64,000 nucleotides of DNA, from assembly GCA_947044365.1 (NCBI GenBank), contig OX345636.1, positions 11,985,809 to 12,049,808 of the forward strand. Reading direction: 5' to 3'. The notes beneath the pieces are model-generated. The model was not told where the DNA came from. It searched no databases and was given only the letters and a program-made list of their open reading frames with translations. Position numbers and translations under genes: made by a program. This document shows positions 23,376 to 33,084 of the stretch, in pieces. Every line of letters starts with the position of its first letter. The first letter of the stretch is position 1. Source of the DNA: Petrosia ficiformis (Eukaryota; Porifera; Demospongiae; Haplosclerida; Petrosiidae).

Positions 23376-24372
23376 CAGTTAATTCCAGAATCTTATTAAG
23401 TAGCTCTCAGGCAAAAAATATTCCTGAGTTATTAGTTGCATCTCAAGATCTATATAGGTTTTTCTATCAAGTTTTGTACAATTATTAAGGCTTTTCCATC
23501 ATCAGTTGCACATATCTTAACCTTTTAACAGTCATAGATGCAATTTGATGTCGTGTAATTATGCACGTTGAATTACCAAAGATGTACAAAAATATGTCAA
23601 ACATGAACAGAACTAGTTCTATTTATGAAGTCTGTTGCTCCATAAGGTATTTCTATATTTGCTTTCCTTATAACTCGGTCAATAATGGCAGGTGCATAAT
23701 AGAACTCATGCTCGAGCTCCAGCAGTAAGAAAGCTATTGGTAAAATACGTTGCTTACGAACCTTTAATTGTAATAGGGTATTGTGTTTCAAGCATGAGAA
23801 AGCATAGTCACACAAATCAGAATCTCACATGCAATTATATTTGCATATCCACATAGTTGTTAATTAGCATAGACCACAAATATGATTAAGTTGCAGCTAT
23901 AATTAGTGGAGTAAATTAATTGTTATGTTTTACATATATGCTAATGATGTTTTAGTTTACTATAACAAATTTTAGTTAGTGCCCCTGGACATAAGTAGCT
24001 ATTACAAAAACTAAACCATAATTATAATTAATAAAACAATTACTAAGTTTGCTTAAACTTTTGTTTAACTACAACTAGTTTTGTGGCTAACATAATAAAT
24101 AATTCTCATAAAACTGAACATTTCGACCCAAAGTTATTAAATAAAGCTCAATTAATCTCACAACTAAATCTACCAACATGATGATAAATCTCAACAAAAC
24201 TATACGCTTACAACTAAAATGATTCGTACAGTTCTTTAATTAATTACTAAAACTTGAGGTATGTAGTCTTTCTGTTGTTATTAACAAAAACTAAGGAAAC
24301 TTCCTTCTGACTCAACTAATAAACTATTAGCATGTTAGTTTGGATTTAATTAAAACCCAGCTAAAAATGGTT
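23376..24372. other. 3' flank of GT92 copy B
   Basis: Collinear with 54437-55505. No AATAAA close to the stop codon was seen. A minus-strand reading frame of about 70 codons at 23597-23815 is only partly open in the paralogue and its changes are mostly non-synonymous, so I do not call it a gene. AT-rich repeats follow from 23900. Confidence 0.5.
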
Positions 24373-24376
24373 TATA

Positions 24377-24612
24377 CACTGCTACCAGAAGGATGCTTGT
24401 ACTAATGTTTAGAAATGACACCACTGCAGTGTAATTAAGCAGGTTGTCATGGAAACTTTTGCTTTTTTACAATCCAAATTAGTAAATCAATGTTCTCAAA
24501 ACATTAATTTTGAAAATATCCCCCTACAGACGAAATTTTCCATGAAAATCTGACTAACACCCAAGTGTTGCTATTTCTAAACATTAGTACGAGCACCATA
24601 CTTTTAACAGTG
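24377..24612. mobile_element. Foldback MITE with CACTG ends
   Basis: The left part CACTGCTACCAGAAGGATGC...TACTAATGTTTAGAAATGAC is mirrored at 24560-24612 (TTTCTAAACATTAGTACGAG...AACAGTG). It is absent from copy 3 at the equivalent breakpoint. Confidence 0.7.
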
Positions 24613-24615
24613 TAC

Positions 24616-24687
24616 TGACCCAGCTAATAATAAATGAAGAATTATATCTGTTGACCCAGCTAATAATAAATGAAGAATTATATCTGT
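24616..24687. repeat. Direct duplication, 36-bp unit, two copies
   Basis: TGACCCAGCTAATAATAAAT... begins at 24616 and again at 24652 with no differences visible. Confidence 0.95.
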
Positions 24688-24739
24688 GGCCTCAAATGTA
24701 TAATAGTAATAATTACATCTACACAAATAATTATATGAT

Positions 24740-25300
24740 ATATCAAAATTATGAAGCACATACTTATCATGGGCACATAGGGTATCATGAGGCATGCACA
24801 TTAGGTTTTCATGAGATATATAGATTAGATTTTTATGAGGTGAAGCACATAGGTTATGCATGACTCATGAGGTGTATATTTAGGACATTTTTTTATGAGG
24901 TAGTTCATTAATGAGGTAGGTTGTTTTTTCATGTTGTGGTTCGGTACTTCGTGAGGTGATACATTTCTTCAAATTCATTAGATATTTAAGTCAATAAAAT
25001 GAAAACTCGAGTACACTTTAGCAGTTGTGTAAATGTTGATTATTATTGGATGCCAAATGAGTCAGATTCCACTATAATTCTATATCTGGAAATCTGAGAA
25101 CAGACAGACAATACGATTACAGTAACCCTCCACTCCTCTATCTATCCATGATTTCCGTTTGATTTGCATGTTCTTTAGTGTATGAGTATATAACAAAGTT
25201 TTGTACTATAGTGTGAAGAACAAGATAACATTTATCTAATTCAAGAAGTGTTTTTTTCATAAATAACAGCAGCAGGCCAGCCAACAGGACTTGTGGGGTC
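24740..25300 (-). pseudogene. Third, truncated copy of the Ig-receptor 3' region
   Basis: Collinear with 29080-29540 and 59850-60320: shared words include TATGAAGCACATACT, TTCTTCAAATTCATT, GATGCCAAATGAGTCAGATTCC and AGTAACCCTCCACTCCTCTATC. At the right it reaches only the last codons of the receptor tail exon (TTCATAAATAACAGCAG) before homology stops. It is a relic with no coding capacity. Confidence 0.75.
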
Positions 25301-25909
25301 TGGGGCAAACTTTCAAAATGGGGCCCCATTCAATTTATTTTGCAAACTGGTTGTAAAAATTACAGTCTAGAGGCAAGTACATTGGGATGCCTAGGAAGTC
25401 TCAAGTGAGGAGAACCCGCTGATCCTGAAATATTAAGTATCTGGAGATACCTAGGATAGGGTATTTTTTGGCATACATTATGGGCACTCATGCAGCTCAA
25501 AATCAGCTTCAATTATTATGATTGAGTTTGATTGCTAAACATGTGCAAGAATTGTTAACAAGTACAAATGGAAAATGTTGTTGAGCTTCAGACATGAGAA
25601 AGTCTTAAGCAATATCGTAGCAGTCATATAGGGATACTATTTTCTCTAAATATCTTGTTTTGTGCACAACCCTACATAAGTACAGCATATAAACCTACAT
25701 AATTACAACTCTTTGTATTTTGCTTTATAGCAGTGTAAATACTTATGTAGGGTTATATGGAAGTGGTTTGTTTAATTTGGGGTCCTATGTTAGCATCCCA
25801 ACCTTGTTAGCATGCTTTTTGGATTTTGACGTCCCTACATCTTCTTTCATTTTTATTGAAAATATTTTTTATTATTCTTGTTTCCATTGCTTTTTATGGC
25901 CCGTAGGGC

Positions 25910-26395
25910 CATCCCTATAATTGCTTTCCACGGGGTTTAATGTATATATATATATATATTCTTGTGTCACTTGCGCGACTATGCGTTGTATACGTAGTTA
26001 AGGAAGTTGCGTCATTCCCGGGGACTCGGTCAATTAATGGGCGTGGCGCGTAAAAGAACGCGCGTTTGAGCTACAAACCAGCCAGGAAAGGATGTAAAAC
26101 TGCTTATGTAGCAGAGAAACAGTATAGATATTATGCAAGAATCTTTAACAAGTAAGTATGATAAGTTGTTGAGTTTCAGGTCATCATTTAGAACCTTGAA
26201 GGAGTACCTCAGTCAGTTCATCAGACATCTGTGTATTTAGACTGCAATTAGGCTTACACTTACTTCTTCAGGCCCCAGCTTTCGAGTACACAGAAAGGTA
26301 GAGACACTAATGCCATCAGCAATGCTTAATACATAGTCATTACAAAGCAAATATAGGGATGTTTTTTTCTCTATATACACTTGTTTTTTCTGAAT
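25910..26395 (-). repeat. Dispersed repeat family R1, copy c
   Basis: Reverse complement of the family seen at 607-1055 and 8635-9095. It has a slightly longer middle (GGATGTAAAACTGCTTATGT). It interrupts the second copy of the foldback MITE region. Confidence 0.75.
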
Positions 26396-26831
26396 GGTGT
26401 GAGTTTTTTTTTGTAGATTGCAGAAATACTAGTGTAGTTATATTTTAAAATTTGTTCAGCAATGAAGGTCAGTCTTTTGTATATATCAATTATTTAAGCA
26501 TTATTTTTTACTTACAGACGATGTCTATTCTCTATTTCACGTACAGCACTGTCTGCAGTCCTACAAGAAGTAGTATCTGTCACTGTGTCAACCATTCAGT
26601 ATTCCAATGCTTATCATAGTATATAATATTATTATACAATGGGCTTAATATTATATTCAATATTATAAGAATGTATTTGCTCACAAACGTTATTATGCTT
26701 TCTCCTTTTCAGCTTCCATGTTCCGAGTACACAGATACGCATGCGTAATTAATTCCACGTGGCTATATTAATGAATACACTTATGAAAATGGCGTCCAAT
26801 TCTAGATCAAATCTTTGTAGTCGTTGAGACT

Positions 26832-27162
26832 TTGTATGGTGGGGTTGATCTCAGCGCGCATCGCGCGCCGCGCAAAATTTCAGCTAATTAATTATTCATA
26901 AAGGGCGTGGTAAATTAATTAACAAAAGAAAAAGGTCCTCTAACACCGATTTCTGGAAGATGCGCCTTGGATGTTGTTAAATGAAAGCCTTCAAAATGTC
27001 TTCTACTGGAATTCTCTCCTGGTAATGCATAGCTATCACAGCCATGTCTGAAAAGTGTTCTTCTGTGAGTGAGGATCGTGTGTAAGTCTTTCAAAGTTCA
27101 TAAGTTTTGGGGGGGGGTTGCAACCCCACAAACACCCCCTCCCCCCCCTAAATCCGCCCTTG
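26832..27162. mobile_element. Insertion with GC-rich start and poly-G/poly-C end
   Basis: Paralogous sites at about 17380 and 49482 read straight through (GTTGAGACTCTCTTCTTTCA), whereas here about 330 bp is inserted after GTTGAGACT. The left end has a CGCGC-rich block and the right end has a G-run, a C-run and AAATCCGCCC. It is a non-coding element of unknown class. Confidence 0.6.
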
Positions 27163-27539
27163 TTCTTTCATAGTATCTGAGGATATCATCTCAATACTTG
27201 TAGACCAGAATTTTACAAAGAATGCGATTGGAATAGTGCTAGAATCATTGTGATATTTCAACAAACAAAAAAATGATTTGTCTGAAAAATAATAATAATA
27301 TGATGAAGATTTTGCCAGTTTTGCCACTCACCGGTTCTCTACCTTAACGACACTCGTTGGCCACCTAGACGGTGTTGGTAGTCATAAAAACACTAGATAT
27401 GAATAGGTATGTGTGTATTAAAACCTATATATTACCAGAGATTTCAGGTCATCACTTGCAATTGAAATGTATGGGCAGCCATTTTTTTCGGTGTCATCCC
27501 TACATAGAGAGTACTAGCGTACTTTTTGATAGCAACTCT

Positions 27540-28050
27540 TCAGTCAGTGGCTTGTCCTATTCAACAACTGTTTTACTCTAACTCTGAAATAACATCTTCG
27601 GTGAACAGTGATAGGGGAATGGTGGAATATGCATCTTCACAGTATCGGCTGAGAATGTAACCTCGTGGATATGATATCTGAGCAAAATGCTCTGCCCGAA
27701 ATTGAGTATACGATAAACCATAAGCAGACTGAGGCATCGTACACAATTCTGAATTAATTTTGAATGTGAACTTGTCTTTTTGTGCTTGGTGGGGTATTTC
27801 TTGCATCTATCAGTTAGGACAGTTCAATAGCTTTCGGCTTAAATGGAAGGACAGGTTTTCCATGCACCACATCACCAGAGGAGTTACTCCAGTAATGGTC
27901 CAGTCCTATAAGAATGTCGAGTTCTAGTTGATCATTAGCACATGAAGGATCTGCTATAACTCTTGTCCTACTAGGTGATTCAACTTCTCCATTGCACAGA
28001 TAATTTGTAGCTGGGACAGTGGTTTGTAAACTGCTTGAATAGCTAGTAGT
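27540..28050 (-). pseudogene. BEL/Pao retrotransposon protease/RT remnant
   Basis: On the minus strand, RVIADPSCANDQLELDILIG followed by LDHYWSNSSGDVVHGKP is the aspartic-protease-like segment typical of BEL/Pao Pol (D-x-LIG-x-D/H-YW then the G-x-V-x-G block). The adjoining downstream part keeps scraps of the reverse transcriptase in several frames. Stops and frame changes make it non-functional. The same remnant, longer, is at 55850-58780. Confidence 0.8.
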
Positions 28051-28519
28051 TATTCCATATAACTACAGACAAAATGTCAAGAGACATGCATCAGTATACG
28101 TATTTTACATACACACAGTGTATACAACAAAATTATCTAGATGGGTAGTTAGCTAAAATAATATAAGGACAAGACAAGAACTGAGTGTTAATCAGTCATA
28201 AACTACCTCTAACTGTGTAATATCATCAGTAGTAGAAAAGAGAGCTTGTATGGCAGGAACTTAACGGTGATTACAATTATAACAATTTGGTCATAAGCAA
28301 GTATTCTACACAAATAAATAACTAGAACATAAAATATCTTCATTATTGCCTATTGTAATTATTTATGTGTATATGATATCCACATGATTTTTTGTTACAT
28401 TATCATAGACCGCAAGTATGAGTAGATCAAAGTCATGCAAAGCTATAATTATTATATACAGTGGATATGTGCATGGCATAATTTATGATAGATCTTTCGT
28501 GGGAGTCCCATGCATCCCA

Positions 28520-28900
28520 AGAAGACAGCTTCAGCATCTTCCTAACTTGATAACTTCACAGCTAAATAGCTTCCTAATTTCATAGCTTCACAATGTCTTA
28601 GCTTCCTAACTTCATAGCTATGGACATGCTCTTTTCCCACCTTAGAGTAGCACTATATAGTACATACATGTACAATATACATGATGACAGACAAGATAAT
28701 GCAACTAACCAAATGGCTTCCATCCTGAATGATTTGTACCATTATTGGATTCACAGCTTCTTAGCTTTATAACTTCCTAGCTTCCTAACTTCTAAGCTTC
28801 ACAGCATCTTAGCTTCATATAGCTTCCTAACTTCATAGCTTCACAGCTTCTTATAGCTTCATGGATTATACTTCACTGCTTCATAGCTGCAGTTAATTAC
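28520..28900. repeat. Degenerate AGCTTC/CTAACTTCATAG short tandem repeat
   Basis: Imperfect units of about 17-20 bp built from CATAGCTTC, CTTCCTAACTT and CACAGCTTC, interrupted once by unique DNA. Counterpart at about 59290-59680. Confidence 0.75.
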
Positions 28901-28962
28901 TACTTCATTTCAGACTTCACTGCTTCAAACACTATTATATATAATTTTGGCTCATCATAATT

Positions 28963-29068
28963 ACTTAATATAAGTATGTAATTATTACTACATGTATTAT
29001 AGATTTGACGAAATAGTGTCGTCAAATCTATAATACATGTAGTAATAATTACATACTTATATTAAGTG
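28963..29068. repeat. Near-perfect palindrome with about 49-bp arms
   Basis: ACTTAATATAAGTATGTAAT...TAGATTTGACGA is mirrored exactly across a short AATAGTG loop. The paralogous site (59770-59825) has only the right arm. This is a second case of an inverted arm gained in one copy. Confidence 0.92.
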
Positions 29069-29509
29069 AGCCAAAATTATGAAGCACATACTATCAATAT
29101 GAGGGTTACTCTAATGAGATGGATTAAGTCACATTGGCTTTTCATTAGGTGGTTCATTTTTTCATGTTGTAGTTCATGATTCGTGATGAAGTACATCTCT
29201 TCAAATTCATTTGATGTATACGTCAATAAAGTACACTTTAGCAGTTGTGTATATACATATTGATTTTTATTTGATGCCAAATGAGTCAGATTCCTCTACA
29301 ATTCTATAGCTGGAAATCTGGTAACAGACAAGAAAATATGTTTACAGTAACCCTCCACTCCTCTATCTATCCATGATCTTAGTGTATGTGTATAATTATA
29401 AATAACTGTTTTTTGTATTATATATATTCTGACTTTCTAATAATAACTTTCAGAACAATTAAGATAATATCTATCTATTTCAAGGAATCTTTTTAACTAT
29501 ACTAATGAA

Positions 29510-29829
29510 TCACATATCATCAATTTGTTCATAAATGACAGCAGTGTCTTTCTGACTTACACCATATGCTGCATTCTCAGACACTTTCAAATCCGTAGCT
29601 ATGTACAATTCATTTTGTGTCATATTAAATTGTGTACGCTTTAGTTTCTTTGAGCGTTTCCATAAATACAATCCAGTGGCACTCAGTATTATTACTGCTG
29701 CAGTGAACAACACCACCACACCTGCTATGACTATTACTATCACAGATGTAGGTGACAAGGTGGGTATATCAGAAGGAGTGATAGTGGACAGCATAATATC
29801 TGATAGAGTGATTGATAAGGCACTCTTGG
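29510..29829 (-). pseudogene. Orphan transmembrane/tail exon of an Ig receptor
   Basis: A terminal exon with an intact reading frame. The acceptor CTACAG at 29830-29835 is followed by KSALSITLSDIMLSTITPSD (stalk), a helix VIVIVIAGVVVLFTAAVIIL, a basic stop-transfer (WKRSKKLKR), and a tail with NELYIATDL, NAAYGVS and the ITIM-like VIYEQI before TGA. It is nearly identical to 60297-60625. No Ig or stalk exons were recognised to its right, so it is probably a duplicated exon without a gene, unless distant exons splice to it. Confidence 0.75.
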
Positions 29830-30237
29830 CTGTAGATAAAACAATAATTTTTAGAGATTAAAGGAAGAAATGTCAATACATGTATGTATGTATAAATTAA
29901 CTTGTGCCATTATAAACTTTATTCACAAATCTACTAGGTAGTATAAGCTATCAGTGAAAACATTTAGGCCCAATAATTATACCCCCGGGTGGGTGTGGCT
30001 TCCAAAAAATACAGAATGGAACCAGATTACTGTTGTGAAGTAGGCATCACATTCGGGCAGCAGTACATAACTGAGGCGTGGTCTAAACCCACATGCCACA
30101 TTCCAAGTGAATGTGTTGCTGCAAAATTCTCCGGTTGTCCAAGCAGACTTCGGTGGTGAGAAAGCAACCCTAATCTTCCGTTGTGTGTCTGAAAGCAAAC
30201 CCATGACCAGTGTCTGTGAGGTAAATTTTACCTGCTT

Positions 30238-30395
30238 GAACTATACTATACTATACTATATAATATATATATTTATTATTATATATTATAATAATATATT
30301 ATACATATATATATTTATATATTTATATATATATAATTATATATATATTATTATTATATATTATTATATATACATTATATATTATTATATATTAT

Positions 30396-30439
<44 letters not shown>

Positions 30440-30660
30440 TATATTATTATATATACATAATTATAATGATAGCAATAATTTAAATAACAATTATAAAATT
30501 AATCGTAATGATATATATATAATTACATATAATGTTATAATTAGGATTATGTAGATGTAATAGATAATGATTATTATATAATTATATATAATTATATAGA
30601 TATATATAGATATTATATATAGTAAACTGTAACGACTATAACAAAGCTTAATAAAAAATT
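30238..30660. repeat. AT microsatellite region
   Basis: Begins with five TATAC/ACTAT repeats and continues as long (TA)n, ATTATTAT and TATATA runs. Hydrophobic Ile/Tyr reading frames here are products of the repeat. Confidence 0.9.
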
Positions 30661-30944
30661 GTCTATAATCATAACTAAAATTAAAGTAAACCTAATGCTT
30701 ATTTTAGTTTATAATAATTTAAGACCTTATAATATAAATTAATATTAAATTTTGATATAAAAATTATTGTAACAATGAGAGCTGTCACAATAAATGCAAA
30801 TTAACCTGTTGATTGTTGAATATACAGACTTAACAAAACTTTATTTCAGTTATGTTTTACTATATAAATCACCGCACATAATTTATTATGGTAATAAAAA
30901 TAAATAGTTATATCAAATCATGCTTAACTAATGTTGAACTTTAT

Positions 30945-31590
30945 TGTTATTGACGAAAATGTGGGAGTGGTGATAGGTTCATCATGTCACTAATGGATGG
31001 ACTACTAACCCACCTTCACAAATATGATAGTTTGGTGTTGTGACTCCACCCACAATTTCGTCAATATCGCTGTAATTGATGTATTTGATTACAATATGAA
31101 TATATTCTGCGATATTGACGAAAATGTGGGAGTGGTGAGAGGTTCATCATGTCACCATTGGATGGACCACTAACCCACCTTCACAAATATGATAGTTTGG
31201 TGTTGTGACTCCACCCACAATTTCGTCAATATCGCTGTATTTGATGTATTTCATTAAAATATGAATATATTCTGCGATATTGACGAAAATGTGGGAGTGG
31301 TGAGAGTTTCATCATGTCACCATTGGATGGACCACTAACCCACCTTCACAAATATGATAGTTTGGTGTTGTGACTCCACCCACAATTTCGTCAATATCGC
31401 TGTATTTGATGTATTTGATTAAAATGTGAATATATTCTGCGATATTGACGAAAATGTGGGAGTGGTGATAGGTTCATCATGTCACTAATGGATGGACTAC
31501 TAACCCACCTTCATATATATGATAGTTTGGTGTTTTGACTCCACCCACAATTTTGTCAATATCGCTGTATTTGATGTATTTGATTAAAAG
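30945..31590. repeat. 165-bp tandem array, four units, each unit palindromic
   Basis: TGACGAAAATGTGGGAGTGG starts at 30951, 31116, 31281 and 31446, so the period is exactly 165 bp. Within each unit, the start (ATATTGACGAAAATGTGGGA) pairs with the complement of ACTCCACCCACAATTTCGTC near the unit's middle-right, giving a large dyad separated by about 65 bp. Units differ by few substitutions. Confidence 0.95.
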
Positions 31591-31702
31591 CATACAAACA
31601 TTACTATAGTGCATTAGTTACAAAAAATACTGACTTTGAGATTTTTTTCAATCCAACTACAAGGTGTTGAGAGAAGGCTTGGCAATCTTTTGTGGATATC
31701 CT

Positions 31703-31894
31703 AAGTTGAAAAAGCCATGTATTAAAATAATTTTATTGCTTATATATATATATAATTATATATACATATATATATATACTGTATAGATAGATATATATAT
31801 ATATACTGTATAGATATATATATATATATATACATATTTATATATTTATAATTAAATAAGCAATAATAATATATAAACACATGGCTTTTTCAAC
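31703..31894. mobile_element. AT-rich foldback element
   Basis: GTTGAAAAAGCCATGTATTA on the left is mirrored by the right end, whose last bases are ACATGGCTTTTTCAAC. The interior is (TA)n with ACTGTATAGATA repeats. Confidence 0.75.
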
Positions 31895-32074
31895 TATATA
31901 TATATATACATATGCATATAATTATATATATAATATATATAATATAGATATACTTGTATACAATAATATATACCTCCTTTTCCACTTCTCCAGATGCCAA
32001 CTTAATCATTCGATCCACTGTTGTCTCTACAAAGGTTAATTTGTATCTCAGGTTTTGTTTCATAATCCTATTTG

Positions 32075-32334
32075 CTAACCTTCTTCATACATCAGCTCAT
32101 CAACACCCTTCACTGTGCATGAATTGCATTTGTAAGTGTTGATGCTATTAGCTGTTGTCTCATCAATCCCAACACATGCAATGTGATAAAAATGCAGGCA
32201 AAAATCACACATTACCATGACTCTGCAAATATGTAATGTAATTATGTAAAGTATACAAGATATTTACAGTCCAACCTTGTTTCATCATATGGTATGTTAC
32301 ATATACAGAAGAGTCGCTGTTTATCATCACCCAC
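32075..32334 (-). CDS. PHD zinc-finger protein, last two exons (5' partial)
   Basis: Exon 32334-32276 (59 nt, acceptor TTAAAG, donor GTTGGA) encodes DDKQRLFCICNIPYDET. Exon 32222-32075 (acceptor TTGCAG) encodes RVMVMCDFCLHFYHIACVGI...TYKCNSC and ends at TAG. Spliced, the ligands read C-x-C, C-x2-C, H-x2-C, C-x2-C, the full C4HC3 set of a PHD finger, which usually binds histone H3 tails. The junction (AG + A) keeps frame. No further upstream exon was found up to 33 kb. Because PHD fingers also occur in some non-LTR retrotransposons, this may be a host gene fragment or element-borne. A weak donor and acceptor lower confidence in expression. Confidence 0.7.
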
Positions 32335-32847
32335 CTTTAACGATAATGTTAATGAACATAAATACTCAGTTAAGAACATGCAAATATAATCCTCACTGTT
32401 TTTACTGCTGATGTCGATTCAACAATATCACCTTAATTCATTAAATATTGGAAGTGTGGAATATAAATTAATATTATCAATTGTAACTAATAACATTACA
32501 ATATACCACATCTATACAGCTTACCATCATGATGTACATTAAGATCTACACTGGATACAGACTGAATGATATGAATATAATTGTTGTATGATCATTAATT
32601 TTGTTATTATGCATGTATTTATATACTTTGAAACTTGCTGCATCATCACTGTTTTCCAGAGATCTGGACTGCAATGCCTATTTATTTTTATAATAAATTT
32701 ATTATACACTTTAATTTGCATATAAGCTATACTAACACTGGACTGATTACTTTCTGTAGTTTTTTTCTCATCATCCTGTTTATTTGACTATATGCAATAT
32801 ACAGTTAACATGTCATTGTTTTACAATTTTATACAAACTAATTCTTA

Positions 32848-33030
32848 CCAATAATGGCATGCACCAAGTACAATGCATTTAGAGAAAACAAATAGAGCCG
32901 TTTTCTGGAAATTCATTTTACTTTTATAGTTACAAGAGGCTGAAGAAAGCTGAATTCTGTAGCTTTTCACTGAAACCATAAAATCTACCTTTCTAGGCAC
33001 TATCAAACTCCGATCTTTCTCAGAGACCAA
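32848..33030 (-). mobile_element. Dispersed element M1, partial copy 3
   Basis: Reverse complement of part of 12740-12925 (blocks CATTTTACTTTTATAGTTAC, AGCTGAATTCTGTAGCTTTT, CAAACTCCGATCTTTCT). It ends about 55 bp before the ATG of the reverse transcriptase at 33085 and may be the target site or part of its 5' flank. A smaller relic is at 29955-30030. Confidence 0.7.
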
Positions 33031-33084
33031 CTACAGTTACCCGCCATTGTTGTCCAATGGATTGGAATGGAATGGCCCTGAATC

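Larger units (their letters stand above)
13007..24342 (+). repeat. Segmental duplication, copy 1
   Basis: From ACATTTGAGTATATCGATTA at about 13010 to CTCAACTAATAAACTATTAGCATGTTAG at about 24340, the sequence is collinear with 47666-55505. It includes both exons and the intron of a GT92 gene. The copies differ by discrete insertions annotated separately and by scattered substitutions, so the duplication is fairly recent. Confidence 0.88.
25505..27540 (+). repeat. Segmental duplication, partial copy 2
   Basis: 25505-25665 matches 55508-55690. 25672-26830 and 27163-27500 match parts of 15400-17600 and 48830-49730. The GT92 exons are absent. Within it are an inverted R1 copy (25910-26395) and a later insertion (26832-27162). 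Confidence 0.8.
28050..29941 (-). repeat. Duplicated block with the Ig-receptor 3' end, copy at 28-30 kb
   Basis: Collinear with 58790-60740, including the runs of TTCCTAACTTCATAGCTTCACAG-type words and the receptor transmembrane exon. It is followed by unrelated DNA beyond about 29941, so upstream receptor exons were not copied. Confidence 0.88.

Noticed and set aside
23597..23815. 72-codon minus-strand frame also visible near 54660-54890
   Set aside because: The other copy has a stop and mostly replacement changes; no domain is recognised.
29977..30204. 75-codon minus-strand frame just upstream of the orphan receptor exon, as a possible Ig exon
   Set aside because: It contains the M1 repeat word CCCGGGTGGGTGTGGCTTCC and lacks the Ig cysteine/tryptophan pattern.
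30107..30436. Ile/Tyr-rich 109-codon frame
   Set aside because: Produced by ATA/TAT microsatellite; no coding signal.
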